A stretch of 64,000 nt of DNA from Carallia brachiata (GCA_021464245.1 JADCRB010000070.1:623373-687372); one strand, 5' to 3'; positions 25,101 to 38,186 are shown, counted from the stretch's first letter. Notes: generated by a model not told the origin, from the letters alone. Program-made: numbers and translations.

Positions 25101-28100
25101 ATCAGCCTGGGCATGGAAAATATTGAACTATAATCAGGTTAAAGAATTTTGAACTATTTGAAGTTTTGGCTGTGCGTGAATATCCACCACTAAGAATATT
25201 TTAAAGAAAACTGGAAACTTTGAGAAAGATATTGTCATTGAAGGGCCAATTGCTCTGTATACTATCAATGCTCAAATTCATGCATATTGTTTTGGTGGAG
25301 TCCCTATTGTTGATCATTGATAAGCAGTAATAAGGTTAGATGGATTTCTCTCCAATCTAATGTTTACATATAGAAAATGCTCACACCTTAGTGCTCTTTG
25401 TTTTTCTCTTGTGTAAAATCTAGTACAGCCTGTCTAAGTGTGCATTATCATCTTCTGTCCATTGCTTTAATTCTTAAAGGTTTAGCACTATTATTTGTAG
25501 AAATAGTCAATTCTTGATGAAGATTGAAATAAAGGAAGGCCCAATTGTAGCCTTTTCTGGTGACCAAGAAAGCATAAATTATAATAACGTGATTTATAAA
25601 GGTTTATGGAATAAATTTGGTGGTGATTGAATTATGTGACTGGAGATTCTTGGATAGTTTGGTATCCAGAGGGGTCAGCGAAATGGAAGTCTTTACCCAC
25701 CGCAAAGCCATAATTTTTTTGTAGGGGGAGGGGTGAGAAGGGAGTGGAATTTTGACATTTAAGAGAATGTGGTACCATTTTACTAGGACAAAAACCTGAT
25801 GCTGTAACGATATACTATTGTAAGTGTTTCATGCATTCATATTCATGGTTCTAAAATTTGTAAAGTGCACGCTCATTAACCTTCATGCTTTGTTTATTGT
25901 ATGAGTCATTAACTGTATTTGATGATATGTTGCAATTTACCTTTTTTTCGGATCTCTATGTTTGCCTAATGAAGGGTGAGCCTTGGTGTATGAAAAGGTT
26001 ATTCTATTGTGACCTAGTGGTTATAGGTTCAAATCCTGGAAACAGCTTTTTTGCTGAAAACAAAGGGACGGCTGCGTACATCGATCCTTCCCTAGACCAC
26101 ACAAATGTGGGAGCCTCATGCACTGAGACTTTTTTTTTTTAAATGTTTGCCTAATAAACTATGTATTAAATTATCCTCTTTGCCTTGAAGGGATTCCTTA
26201 TCATAAAAAAAACATCCCTGTTGCCAATAATTGAGATCAAATTAACAGTTTCTTTCCCAGATTTACTTAATGAAGGACAACAATCCTGGATCAGTTAGTG
26301 AAGGAGCATTGCTTGCTGTTGGTGGTCGCTATGATTATTTGCTTCATCAGACATTGGATCATGAGTATGTATGTTATGTACCTACTATCCAGTTTCTTTA
26401 CGTTGCTTTTTTTTTTCTCTGTCCACTAGTCCAATACCACATTTGCAGGGACGAACTTTAATCCACTTCACTTCCACCACTTCTATCAGTTGACTATTGA
26501 CAATGATCCCTACCCCATTTTTGCTCGTATCACTACAGATACATCAAAGCTTAAATTCTGTTTATACATTTCCATAAACTGTTTTCTGGTCCACTTTGTC
26601 TATCATAGACATGTTATATGTACCTCTCCTAGTCACAGCATCACCAACTTCTATCCTGTTAAGGTATCAATGTTCCAAGTCCCCAAAAGAATCCCCTTTC
26701 CATGGACTAGCTTCTTCATCACCTAGTAATAGAAAGATGTTCATTTCTCCTTGCATGCGTTGAGCTTTAGTGCCTCGTACTTCGCCTTTGGCTGAATTCT
26801 GGGCTTTTTTTTTTTAAGATAAACATCCATCTAGCATATGTTGAGAATCAGTTAACTTCATACTTTGGACTAAGTAGAAATGTTCAAGATTCTTTAACCA
26901 TGGGTCAACCAAAAAATGTGAAGTTAATTGAGTTCACTCTCATATGAGGGTTGCCTGACATAAATGATTTGATATTTCTTAGTACCTTGACAATGTTGCC
27001 TAGACAACATCTTCATTTTGTTTCTGCTTAGATAAGGGGGCTCCTGGAAACATGAAAACACCATTGAGCTAGCATATAAAATAGAATAGTACTGGATCAT
27101 GCTTCAGATTAAAATGGAAACACCATTGGGCAACTTCTTGATTTTGTTTCTACATCTTCATCTTCCGCTTGCTTAGTTGAGGTTTGGCAGCATGTACTCC
27201 AATGGCTATAACATCTAAGCAGCTACCCGCTAGTTAGAAAGTGCATATACTCCAGCTTCTAATATGATCCAGTAGTAGGCAGGCTAGTTTAGCTATTCCT
27301 TTCGCTTGCCAATGTAGGTGCTCAACTTTCTTTGTCAGGCAAATGACATTTTGTACATGCTTATCTTTTCAATGTTACTGGGATGTTTCAGCGTACATAT
27401 GGGGGTATATTATAGTTGTATGGCATTTTTTGTTAGTCACTAATAATTATGAATCCTCTTTTCCATAGAGCAAATCCTCAGTGTGCTGTTGGAACTAGCC
27501 TTGCATTGGAGACGATAGTCATGCATTCTCCCGTGGATTTCAGGCCTATCAGGTACGTTGTTCTTATCACCTCTGTTCACTTGTGCTTTGTGCAATAATT
27601 TTTCTCTACATTCTCAAAGAGCAGATATCATTTTGTTTATTTTGTAGAAATGAAGCTACTACCAATGTACTTGTTTGTTCAAAAGGGGGAGGTGGTCTAT
27701 TGGTAGAGCGCATGGAACTAGTTGCTGAACTATGGAAAGAAAATATTAAGGTTGGAAAATGAATTTTTCTCTATGCTTGTTTAAATTGGTTGCTTTATGC
27801 TTATTCTAATCTGTTATCACTAGGCCGATTTTGTTCCAATACCGGATCCCAGCCTTACAGAGCAGTATGAATATGCAAGTGAGCATGACATTAAATGTCT
27901 TGTCATCATAACAGATGCAGGTTTGTCACAAACAGGTTTTGTTAAGGTAACATCCCGATTCTGAGCTGATTAATGCCTTTTCTTTTGACTGTGGCCGCAA
28001 GAATGCAACATGTGCACTATCAACATGGTTTTGTGGAATATTATGAGCTGAATAGACTTCAACCTACCTTAGAGGTTTGACCTTTAAAGCTTGACTGAAT

Positions 28101-28954
28101 GCTAAATAAATAGGTATTTTAAAAGCCTGTCAGACCCAAATAACTCGCTGGGTGCTGTCTAGATGTGATCTTGACACCTACCGGCATGCACAATATTCAG
28201 TAGTTAGCACATCCGGCCCTTGCTTTATTGATCATTGTAAAGAGTCCTCTGCCCAATTTATGGTTAGCTGATATAATGCTCTTCCTCTAGAAGCCACTCT
28301 GTTAAAGGTCGATATTGGCAGAAGTTGCTTAGCTCAATTAAGCTCATAGGAGATTCATGTCACTGCGGCTGAGTAACTTGGGACTTTTTCTTTTCTTTCT
28401 CTCTTTTTTTTTTTTTTTTAAAACAAAAAAGACTTTTGGGATTATTTTGTCTAGAATGAGATGTGATTGGCTTGCATTTTTTTGGTGAAACTGGAAACCT
28501 CTGCTACAAAATGGACACTTAAAGTCTTGCTTGTTCAAACAAACGTTGAATGAGTGGCATTGCAACTTTCTTGTTCCACGACAGCCAGTTGGACGTATTC
28601 TCATTTCTGTATATATCCATATGCATTGACTGTTTTGCGTGCTGTACTCAACAAGCATAAGCGTATCAGCAACTGTTTCTCGAAAGCCTGCTCTATGATC
28701 TCACATATCCCACCATTTATGTAATACCTTAGGCAGCATGGCATATGGGTTGCTGCTACTCTGATAAGAGAGGAACCCACGAGGGGCAGGAAACCATGCC
28801 ATGAAGACGTGCTGCTAATTCATTGATGGATGATATTTTTCAGGTTCGCCATCTTGAACTCAAGAGAGAGAAGGAAGTGGAGAGAGAAATGCTCGTCAGG
28901 TTTCTGCTGAATGCCATGGCAACACAATTCAGAAACCCCTCAGTTTGGAATTAG
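13198..28954 (+). CDS. GCN2: eIF2-alpha kinase GCN2
   Basis: Exons: 13198-13343, 13679-13747, 13834-13893, 13994-14099, 14239-14343, 15702-16103, 16489-16623, 16708-16794, 16900-16986, 17103-17214, 17620-17737, 18275-18329, 18694-18860, 19455-19639, 20609-20757, 20877-21126, 21514-21770, 21886-21979, 22927-23007, 23173-23229, 24052-24183, 24263-24346, 24693-24801, 24871-25007, 26261-26364, 27469-27552, 27648-27750, 27824-27946, 28844-28954 (about 1236 residues; family about 1240). GCN2 binds uncharged tRNA in the cytosol and phosphorylates eIF2-alpha. Visible: basic Gly-rich start, RWD (about 40-160; binds GCN1), kinase with 'GHGGFGHV' (437), Lys459, a Ser-rich insert (about 500-545), 'HRDLTPNN' (Asp590), DFG (608) and APE (648). 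A HisRS-like region (about 780-1100, 'VGGRYDYL') and an anticodon-binding-like end follow. The junction 21126/21514 does not keep frame by canonical splicing. An upstream in-frame ATG (13132) lacks the family start. Confidence 0.93.
15071..15554. repeat. Tandem duplication of about 240 bp in GCN2 intron 5
   Basis: The block beginning 'ttgcattgtttctcacttgt' at 15071 and ending 'tttttattgggtca' at 15313 is repeated at about 15316-15554, with a handful of substitutions and a small indel. It is intronic and has no coding content. Confidence 0.85.
21774..21836. repeat. Short tandem duplication (about 30-bp unit) in a GCN2 intron
   Basis: The unit 'cctgttggagaatatttt' followed by 'gctggttt' occurs twice in a row just after the donor at 21770. 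It lies within a 115-bp intron and does not alter the coding sequence. Confidence 0.85.
25958..26155 (+). mobile_element. Au-type tRNA-derived SINE with 13-bp target duplication
   Basis: The body is about 25971-26142. It begins 'gggtgagccttgg' after GAA, has a pol III A/B-box arrangement with B-box-like 'ggttcaaatcc', then 'tggaaacagc', 'ggctgcgtac' and a final T run (about 26130-26140). These features and the T tail (not A) are those of the angiosperm Au SINE family. Direct repeats ATGTTTGCCTAAT at 25958-25970 and 26143-26155 flank it, the expected target-site duplication. It sits in the large GCN2 intron between exons at 25007 and 26261, in the same orientation as the gene. Confidence 0.85.
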
Positions 28955-29357
28955 GCCTGCGATCCGCCAGTGCTTTTGCCAGGTCGGGGCCAGATTCTTA
29001 ATCCAATTTCATGGAAGAAACCTTGATCTACGAATGTGTGGGTATCACCGGCGGTGTTATTGTCTTCGGCGCAGGCCTTTGCAGCCTGGGAAGCAAACTT
29101 ATCGGATGAACAGGTTTGCAGATGTAGATTTCTAATTTCTGTCTTCAGTTGATGGTTTTGAGGTTTTTCCTCCAATCATCAAGTGCACATACATGTACAT
29201 GGAAAATGCTTTGCATACATATAGATTTTACAAGCAATTGATGCAAACATACATGACACCAATGTTGTTATGTAACCAATAGACTCGGCAAAAAATTTTC
29301 ATGGAGACAATATTGAATCTCTCTCTCTCTCTCTCTCTCCCTCTAACCAATGTTGTG

Positions 29358-29388
<31 letters not shown>

Positions 29389-29873
29389 TTGTTTCCTGTT
29401 TTTCCCCCTTGTTCCCTTAATTTTATGCTTGGACCAAAGCCAACAAAACGACCAACCGTCACTTGAACTATTTATATTACAGAAAATTTGCCCTTTTCGG
29501 ATAATAGTTATGATGAACATGAGTATCAATAAATTTTTTGGTTTTTTGGTTAAAAGAGAAAAAACAAAGGTAAACAGAGGTAGTTTTTTATAGACTCGTT
29601 TGAAAAAATTGTGCAGAACACCTAGTACTAAATAGATCAGGTAATTTATATTGAATCGTCGTAAGCAAATTTTTAATGTTCAGCAAATATCGTTTAAAAT
29701 TTAGAAAAATTTGTGTACATTTACTTACATCCTTTGCTAAGGCTAGGAACAAAATTTTCTCTTCTCGTTCACTTGGATTAAGGGTGAAGATTTTCCTCAA
29801 AACCCAAAATATCAGTGATGGTAGAACTACTGTTACGTGATATTACTTAATTTTTTGTTAAAAAGAAACAAAA
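28955..29873. other. GCN2 3' UTR and intergenic DNA with microsatellites
   Basis: The region after the stop codon holds the GCN2 3' UTR. A (TC)n run (about 29318-29342), a (GT)n run (about 29354-29371) and a long T run (29372-29390) follow closely. No further gene is seen before the tRNA. Confidence 0.55.
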
Positions 29874-29945
29874 GCCCCTATAGCTCAGTGGTAGAGCGTC
29901 AGTCTTGTAAACTGAAGGTCCGTAGTTCGATCCTGCGTGGGGGCA
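29874..29945 (+). tRNA. tRNA-Thr (anticodon UGU)
   Basis: A 72-nt cloverleaf can be folded by eye. The acceptor stem GCCCCTA pairs with TGGGGGC (one G-T pair), with discriminator A. The D-arm has 'GCTCAGTGGTAGAGC'. The anticodon stem TCAGT/ACTGA holds loop CTTGTAA with anticodon TGT at 29906-29908. The T-arm is CGTAG-TTCGATC-CTGCG. The box B match GTTCGATCC is internal. There is no intron and no encoded CCA, as for nuclear eukaryotic tRNA genes. A TTTT pol III terminator follows at 29947-29950 and 'caaaa' precedes the 5' end. Confidence 0.97.
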
Positions 29946-31649
29946 ATTTTGATTTTCTGTGTAGCCTACATTTACAAATACAGTTAGTGTCATCAGAATT
30001 TTGTGGGATCCCCTTTGAATGACAAATGGTAAGAGGGGTGCAAACTATTATGACCAGGTCTAACCATATTCGTTGATTAATTAATTTTTATTTGTAATTG
30101 ATTTAAAAGTAAAAAACCAATAGACAGTCAAATGTTGAGTACTTTTTTTTTTAAAGAAAAATGAAATCTAAAAAAGCTTTTTTTTTTCTCTCTAAATCTA
30201 GTTTAGGCTAAATTTACTTTTATAGTTACTTAGATTTAGAAAAATAGTTAGTTAAATTAAATTGATTCTAAGAATTTTTTCTTTTTGAGAAAACACAAGG
30301 GGAGGATTTGCTAATATTCTTTTTCTTTTCTTCTCTTTGAGGCAACTTGAGTATAGTTTTTTTTTTTTTCCCCTTTTTATAGAAAAAATAGGTGAGTTTG
30401 AAAATTTCCTTTTCTTTTATGAAAAAGAGGATTTGAAAGTAATTTTTTTCCAAATTTCATAATTATAGAGATCTAATTATAGTCAAAGTATAATTTTATA
30501 AATCAATAGGATTCCACTTTAATTACAAATAAATTTATATTGATTAATTTATGGAATTAATAAGATTTTTATAATTATAAGATTTTTTTGGGGGGTTCAA
30601 ATGGAGGGCCTATACCCCAATTAAACAACTACATTTCTTGGCATACTGACTCCACAAAGGTCTTCCAACAGAATAGTCACTGCTCCCGGAGGTGGGTTCT
30701 GCAGCACTTGTTGTGAACCACCTTGGTCAAGAGCCAGAGAAGCCAAAAAACCAACCACTCCACTTGCTTCTCGCTACACATGTTGGACCCTAGCTCCTAA
30801 CATCGACCACATAATCATAAGTTAAGATTTTCTCTTAGTTTTGACGTTATATACTTACATACAGATGTGCACCAAACATAATTGGAGGCAAAGGCAGATG
30901 AAAGTTCTCTTTCTCCGATTCATAAAGAATTGAAAGTGACAGAATACAGCAGAATATAATGTTACAAACCCAGGAGATGGTCTCAAGTGTTCAATACAAA
31001 CAGTAGCAACTAACATTTGTTTATTTATCGTGCATGGTGCAAATTTTGGTTGAACTTATCAATGCTGTGAAGGAGAAAAATAATAGGGGCTTCGATTGCC
31101 TTGAAGAAAAATCTTCAGAATTGATCATGACGGACTATAACTATCACCTGAACCTGAAGAATGCTGAACCTGCCACAAAATGAGACTATCGGTAAGATAA
31201 GTATGCAAAAAAACATTTTCTGTGAGAGTAGAGGGGCTGGCTTCAGCAACTGATAGCAGTCTTTTTATTGCAATTTATATAGCTCTTTATGTGCTGAACT
31301 GTTCTTGATATGGATCCCTTTCGAAGGTCCAGTTTATAATGGCATGCTCGTTAAAAGACTAGTGAATCTACTTTCCTCAACTCAGATCGCTATACCACCA
31401 TAATTACTGGGAATTCAGGCGATGATAAGTATAAATTTACCCAATTTCTGAGGTAGGTCTTTTACTTCACATTGAGCCAGCTGTAATAAACTCATTTTTA
31501 ATGTTTCATGGGATACAATGTCAAGAGTAAGATTGTTCTTCTGCATAAACTGAAGGTGAAGAGCGGTACCTGCTAGAGAGTGTGCCCTCGACTGGGAATA
31601 AACGACAAGTGCCGTTTTTTTGTGTTGCCGCCAGGAAGGACTTCAGAAA
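29946..31649. other. AT-rich intergenic DNA and 3' part of the minus-strand SAP-like gene
   Basis: 29946-30600 is low-complexity AT-rich DNA. From about 31560 to 31650 lies the probable final exon or 3' UTR of the minus-strand gene starting at 36359. It contains an open reading of about 25 codons in one frame ('LPGGNTKKRHLSFIPSRG') that ends at a TAG at 31573-31575. My in-phase reading stops before it, so its coding status is open. Confidence 0.45.
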
Positions 31650-34600
31650 TCACTGGAGGGCAAAAAGAAAACGGAAGATAAGATTAGATTGACAACAAGA
31701 ATTGCATTAAGGCAAGAAATAACAATTCAGACGGAGTAAAGCAATAGCTGTAGAAGGAGTCCACAACAAGCCAATATAACCACTAAGGATAGCCTAATAG
31801 CCACCAAACTTAAGGTTTGAGGATGAGACCTCACTCATAAAAGATGCCCCCTTCCTCACACCAACTAGACCAAAAATAATAATAATAATAATAAGATAAT
31901 AAGCAGTTAAAACATTACTTCATTTGGGCAACAGAACAATAATGAAGCTGATTTAAGCCAATCTTTGTCCCAGATATTATGAATAGACTATCCCACACTA
32001 TTTATTACTATTAATACAAAATTTTCAATGACAACAGTGCATTCAGTGGGATGATATATAGCCAATTACTATGAATTATTAGCAAATTTTAAAGCCCTAC
32101 TCTTATTTTGTCATCATGGAGCAACAAGGAACATTAAAAGATGCTGCATTCTTACGAAGCGTACAACTTTTTGGCTACTGCCCTCACCCAAAACGTAGCA
32201 ATCACAAAATGAAAACAAAAGAACAGTAGATCCAAGAATACTAATAGTAGTATATATAGGTCGATTGTCCCACATGTGGAGTTAAGCTTATAATCTTTTT
32301 GTCGTTTACCCAGGAATGTGATAAATAAAATGCAATGCAAGAATGCTGATTCATTTTCATGTGTGTTCAATAGCCATTTGGTCATATAACTAAAACAATA
32401 TGCCAAGGGAGAACCTTAGAGACTAGCCTCATAGATCTTCTTGAAAGGATTTCTCCAGCGGCTTGCTCCGAGCTTCTTAAAATTTTTGCATCACGTACAC
32501 TCCTTCCATTTTCACCTTCAAGGTTTATGTGTGGCCTCTTTTTGTCAAATTTTTCATTGGGTTCCAAGTTGTTTAACTTTAAACAAGTCTCGTCCAGTGA
32601 GTCAACAACTTGTGAGCAACTGAAAGGAGCAATTGTTCGAACACACTCAAAACCAACATAAAAAAAAGGAAGGCAATTGCAATATCTTTACCAAGAACAG
32701 AAATTACATTGAATTCTTCCTCTCTTTGAGAACATGTCTCCATTCCTGCAAAGGGTACAATATAATTACAATACAATACAGTATTATGATTCAAAGGTAC
32801 CCAATGTCAGTTTATTTAGATGTCAAGGTATAAATAAATTTTTGCTTTCAACGGTTTTTGTAATCAATTTGACAATGGTGCACCATTTGATTATTTATGC
32901 AATTTTTCAAAGTATGCAAAAATGTATCCTAAACAACCAGACAAATATGATATGGTACAGGGAGGCAAACAGTAAAACCACTGGATATTGCAACAGGGAA
33001 AATGTGTTCAATTTAATGTCATTCATTTGCAGTACTGAAAAAGAAAACCAGAGAAAGTAATACCTGCTGCTCCTCACAGCAGGTGGCAAAATAATTCCTC
33101 AAAGGACCATTCTCACTTGAGTTGGTGAACTCATCTGGCTCAGTTCCTGGATTGCAGTTTGCATCAAACAGATCCAAGAATTCACAATTTTTATCATCTT
33201 TGTGATAATATCCACACTCAGATGATTGCCTCTCCCTAGAAAGATTTGTCAAGCAACCAGGAAATGGGACACTTGTATTCTGAAGATTACAACTATAATT
33301 CAGGGTTGAAATCTCACAAACTTCATCATCTTGCTTTGAGGTCTGAGGTCCCAACGCAACAAGACTCACTGAGCCATCTGATACAGAGTTTACAACAAAA
33401 TCACAGGCTGTCTTTTCTGTTTTGGTGTCGGTAGTGCCAGAGTCGAGGGTAGCACTACCACCATTTTTGGTACAAGACTCAGAATTAGACACCATCTGCT
33501 CATGCAAATCAGAATCAGGTATCAATGACAAAATTTTGCGACCTTCCCGCAAGCAATCTGACACATTTACAGCTAAAGTGTGGGGTTTTATAGGCGAGGC
33601 CATTGGAGATTTATTTCCTCCATCTGTCTCACCAGTTCCTACATTACTATATTTGTCCACACTCAAACTTGGAGAATGTTCAGCCTGTACATGTTCATCC
33701 ACAGTCTGGCCAGGATCCATATTCCAAAAAAAAGAAGATTTCATCTGGCTATCACATTCTCCAGTGCACCCAAGCCCTTGACAAAGACTTGTTGACTTGT
33801 TATTACGATCATTATCACATGAATGAATCTGATTTTTGTATTTCTTAATCCACTCTGATGGGCCAGAAGTCAAATCAATGCAAAGGTTGATTCCCTCTTC
33901 TGAACTCACAAAGAACTGAAAAGTGGGAACCTTTGTAGAACTTCTCATGGGAGAGGCACTCTCTTTGGAGGAGGAAGTTAAATTCATTCTTCTATAGGGA
34001 AGTTTGTGTATGTTTTCCACCCTGCCGTAAAAGCCAATTGGTGGCTGCTTATGGTTGATACTACTTTTACCACGCTGAGAAATAAAAATAGATCGGGAAG
34101 TGTCCTGAAAATAACTGATTGAGCCACCAATGCCTCCCTGGAATCAAGCACATAGAAAATATAGTAAACAGGAAATTATAGCAGTTATAATGAAACAAAA
34201 CAATCCAAGACACAGCAAATCCTTTAGCAAATAAGGAATTATCCAGGCACAAAGCCGTACCAAAGCAAATAATATTGAAATCCAAGAAGTTTCAATCCAT
34301 GGACAAAGAAACAACAACAACAAGAAAGCCTTAATCCCAAATTTGATTAGGTTCGGCTACATAAATATTATCTTGCCATGGAAGAACTTGATAAAAATTG
34401 AAAAAGACTTAACAGGCTTGTTCTTCAACTCATTCAAATGAAGAGTAACAATTGAAACCAGTGGAACCAATCAATTATTGCAGTCAATGTTCCCAATAAG
34501 AGAAAAGTTCAATGGCAAGAGAGTTAGTAGAAAGCAACCTCAAGGAAAAGGAAAACAGACTACCCTCAGGCAATATTGAAGCTACAGACAATGATTAGAT

Positions 34601-36359
34601 TCAATAAAATAAGAAAAGGATAGAAAAGGTACCCTTGCAAAGGATGAGAATGAAGCAAGGTAGGCAAGTCTTCATTAGGAATGAAATGCCTGCCTAAGGA
34701 TTAATCTTACCATATAAACACGCGTTACCAACAAGACCAATTTAATGCTTTCCATACTTTTTGGGAAAAAAAAGCGCATACCAAGATTCCATATATGAGT
34801 GTGGTAAAGTTCACAATTTTCCACTACAAAAAAATATTAAATCTTCTAGAAGGGAAGAGTTTGGGTGAATGATTCAGGACAATTTCAACTGATTTATTCA
34901 GCCTTGACACAACATTGAATGAGGAGCATAGATTGGCAAGAAACAAAATCTTTAAGAATCTTAGTTTCATTTTCTAACATTGCCATAGTCAATAAAATAT
35001 GAATGATAACTGATCTAAATTTCCAGTAATCTTCTGTGCGCTATGTTCTAGATGCATATTGTTTGTCATACAACTCAAAGAAGAATTATGATACCGAAGA
35101 TTCTCCCTTGGACGCCAATTCCCTCGGAACAGTTATTTTGGAGGTCAACCCACATCAATAAAACTTTTAACCTCCTGCTTTTGCTCATATGATTGAATCA
35201 CTGCTTAGACAAAATATTTCACACCCCTAAATGATCTATAACAATGATATATTCTTAATTGAACCAAATGTTTATTTGACAGTCATTTTTGTCAAATGGT
35301 CATGCACTTAATAACTGATACCACAAACAGTAAATTTCAGGTACAAAATTGAAAATGCATATTATGTGACTTCTCAATTGTTGAGTAAAGACTTTTCGGT
35401 TAAAATTCTAGTCCTGTTGATGTTCTATAGTTACTAAAGTGACAATTATTCAAAAGATAGAAGAATATTTGGTTCACTACACTAACAGTTATGTTAACGA
35501 AGACAAATATTTAGAACACAGTAATACTCCCCAAAACTTCTAACTTTTTTGTATCCTAATTACTCACCCACATAATAATAGTTTTGCTTTAACATCCTAT
35601 GCCTGTCATAACAATTGTTTATAATAATATGCCGTCAATGAGAGAGGAAGCAAAAGATCAGTTCCATATGAAGGCGTTTTAACAAATAGGCCTGCATCAA
35701 AAGAACATTTGTATTCTCTTAATATACACGAGTGCCTTGTTTCTTCTTCTATTATAGAGGAATTCAGGCTTTAAAAGGCCAACTTCCTAAGCACCTGATC
35801 TATGCCCAAACCGCTACAATCAATCAGATCCCTTTTCAATTTTGCTTCTCATTAGTTGCCTTCCACTATTTAATCTTCAAATACTAGCACTAGTAAGCAG
35901 AAAGCCATTTTTTGTTTTCCCATAAATGAACCCAGGACCAAGAAAATCCTTCAATTTCTAGAGTTCAAGCCCCAACCAGCAGCTTCATAAGAATTTCACC
36001 AATCCAGAATTTCTCCCTGGGACAACACCAAGCTTACTGGGCAAAATTTACTGTAAAAGTATAGCGAACATCATAGTTATCTGCTCAACCATGGAATATA
36101 AGCATAAGCTAGAACATCAATCAAGCAACACATTGGTAAACAATAAACATAAAAACCAATGATGGGAAAGCACATACACAATAACACAACCAATTAGCGC
36201 AGGCGCAACAGGACATCACATTACCTGAAGAAAGAAGAGCAATGATTCAGCCATTTCGGAACGCGACCTGTTCGCCGGCAAGCTACATTTTTTGCACAAA
36301 GTTTGAAGCTCTTTCCTCGAAAGATTGCGATAAAATTGAAGAATTTCCTTCTCTGACAT
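31650..36359 (-). CDS. Uncharacterised plant protein with SAP-like N-terminus and Ser-rich body (3' structure uncertain)
   Basis: Exon 1 (36359-36225, 45 codons) begins MSEKEILQFYRNLSRKELQ and encodes a SAP-like helix-extension-helix ('LQTLCKKCSLPANRSRSEMAESLLFFL'-like pattern). SAP motifs often bind DNA or RNA. After an intron of about 2.1 kb, exon 2 (34137-33064, 358 codons) is polar and Ser/Thr-rich without a known domain. Exon 3 (32745-32692) and exon 4 (32619-32415) follow; exon 4 is basic ('KKRPHIN', 'LSRRSMRLVSK'). With the most obvious splice sites exon 3 is read out of frame and meets a stop. Alternative donors near 33113 and alternative acceptors in exon 4 would restore continuity. 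If phase is kept, a stop forms right after exon 4 at 31652-31650. Exons 1-2 are firm; the C-terminus is not. I do not assign a function. Confidence 0.6.
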
Positions 36360-37192
36360 CTATGAAACACCCTAATGATTACATAGCAAGAACAACATAG
36401 TTTAATTGGCCAATGAGATTAAAAAAAAAAAAAATCAAAATGCAACATTACTCGACAAAACATATATATATATAACAAAGAACTGCCCATATTCCATGAA
36501 AGGTAAAAAGATGATAAACGACCTATGAAAATTCCAATTTCTATTTGGTCACTGAAATATATAGAAAAGAAATTAAAGCAAAAAATTCAAAATTCGAACT
36601 AAAGCCAACTGATAACGAAAAAAAAAAGTGATCTTTTTTTTTTTTTAATACCCAAATAGCAAAAACCAAACAGACGCTCTGCTTGGTTACAAAGAAACAG
36701 AAGTAACGAGTGAACACTACATTTCATAAATTACAAAACAAAAAATTTAAATTCTGTAGCTTATTTTCCCAGTAACCAAACAGAACGGAGCAAGCACATT
36801 TTAAGGTTTTTAATTTCTCCTTTTAAGCTGAGGATGAAAGATGCAAGAAAAAAAAAAAACAGAATAAACAAGAGAAGAAGAAGAGTAGAGAACAGTGCTG
36901 GGGGCTGGGAATTACCTGATTGGGAACTTTCCGGGAAAGTTTGTAGAGAAAGAGAAAGTGAAGGAAAACGGGAGAGAAATTCTGATTACTCTGTGTGAAG
37001 ACAAGTCGGGAATCGGCTCCCCCTTCTTTGTGGGAAATGAATTTCAAAATAACATTCATATGCATGCAGATTCACAGTAACCGACTTAACTGAAGTCCCC
37101 GATTGGACAAAAGTTGAGTTTCGGGGCTAGTTACTTTGGCCGAATAAATAAGAGAAAGTGTTGTTCTACTATAATGTTCGCATCCACGTTTT

Positions 37193-37299
37193 GATTAAAA
37201 TTAAAATTAATAATTTTAAAAATAAAAATTTAAAATAATTATTTTTTATTATAAAAATTATTAATTTTATTTTAAAATTATTAATTTTAATTTTAATTA
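37193..37299. repeat. Long AT-rich inverted repeat (about 36-bp arms)
   Basis: 'gattaaaattaaaattaata' starting at 37193 and its continuation to about 37230 are the reverse complement of 37264-37299 except for one extra A. The spacer is about 33 bp. The sequence can form a long hairpin and may be the core of a MITE. The arms are almost pure A/T, so some matching is expected from composition, but the alignment is nearly continuous. Confidence 0.7.
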
Positions 37300-38092
37300 G
37301 AATACTAGTTAATATTAATATTTAATAAATAATATTGTTATCACTAATTCATGTGGTTTAGTTGTAAGAGAATCAATAATAACTTTATTAATTCACGAAT
37401 TTAAAATTTGTCATTGTCAGTCAATGACACTAAATATACGCTCTGCCTATTAGAGTCACGAACAATCCTATAACAACTTTTACTAAACTTGTACTGATTT
37501 GCTCTTTTCACAAATTTAAAAGTAGAGATCGGCATCCTACTTTAAATTGAGACAGAGGCAATCCTTCTCGTAGGATATGCGAGGTTTATTTTCACTTATC
37601 TATTTTAATGAATGATAATAATAATATTCTTATCCGGAATGAACACATGGCAAATCTGTGGACGCGATAGCATGCGAGTACACGCATGTGATTCTTTTGG
37701 GTCTTTGTTGGAGGGCCCACAGTCCCCAGGAAACGGGGAATGAGGATGAGGGGTTTTCAATTTCCCGCCGGTGACAAGGAGTCACTTTCTCACTTGCTAC
37801 CCAGATAAATCTGAGCCTCCCCCAGGCACGCCATCCTTGCATATCTGATAATTTTAATTTGTGCGCCCCCACAAAAAAATAGTAGCCCAGATTGATTTGA
37901 TTGTGAATTGACAAGGAAAATCACTATGGAAAGATATTGATTTCAATTGAGATAAAAAGTATTGAGTTGAAAATAATTGATTAAAATTCAGTATTTGTAA
38001 AATGAAATAGGTAGTTGGAATTTTTTTAATATTAATGTTTAAATACTTAAATTAATATCAAGAGTTTAGAGAATAAAAATATATTTAGTATG

Positions 38093-38186
38093 TAATATAA
38101 AGTATAATAATATATGATAAATTAATCTTATATAATTATATTTTATATAATATAAAAATTTTACTTTATATTATGTACTAAACACA
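38093..38186. repeat. Imperfect AT-rich inverted repeat, MITE-like
   Basis: 'tttagtatgtaatataaagt' at about 38093 faces the reverse complement of 'actttatattatgtactaaa' at about 38163-38182. The right edge runs into 'cacaccc', a common outer motif of small plant inverted-repeat elements. The left edge lacks this motif, so the element may be incomplete. Confidence 0.6.

Noticed and set aside
37630..37914. 94-codon minus-strand frame
   Set aside because: No recognisable family, splice signals or upstream signals; isolated in gene-poor DNA.
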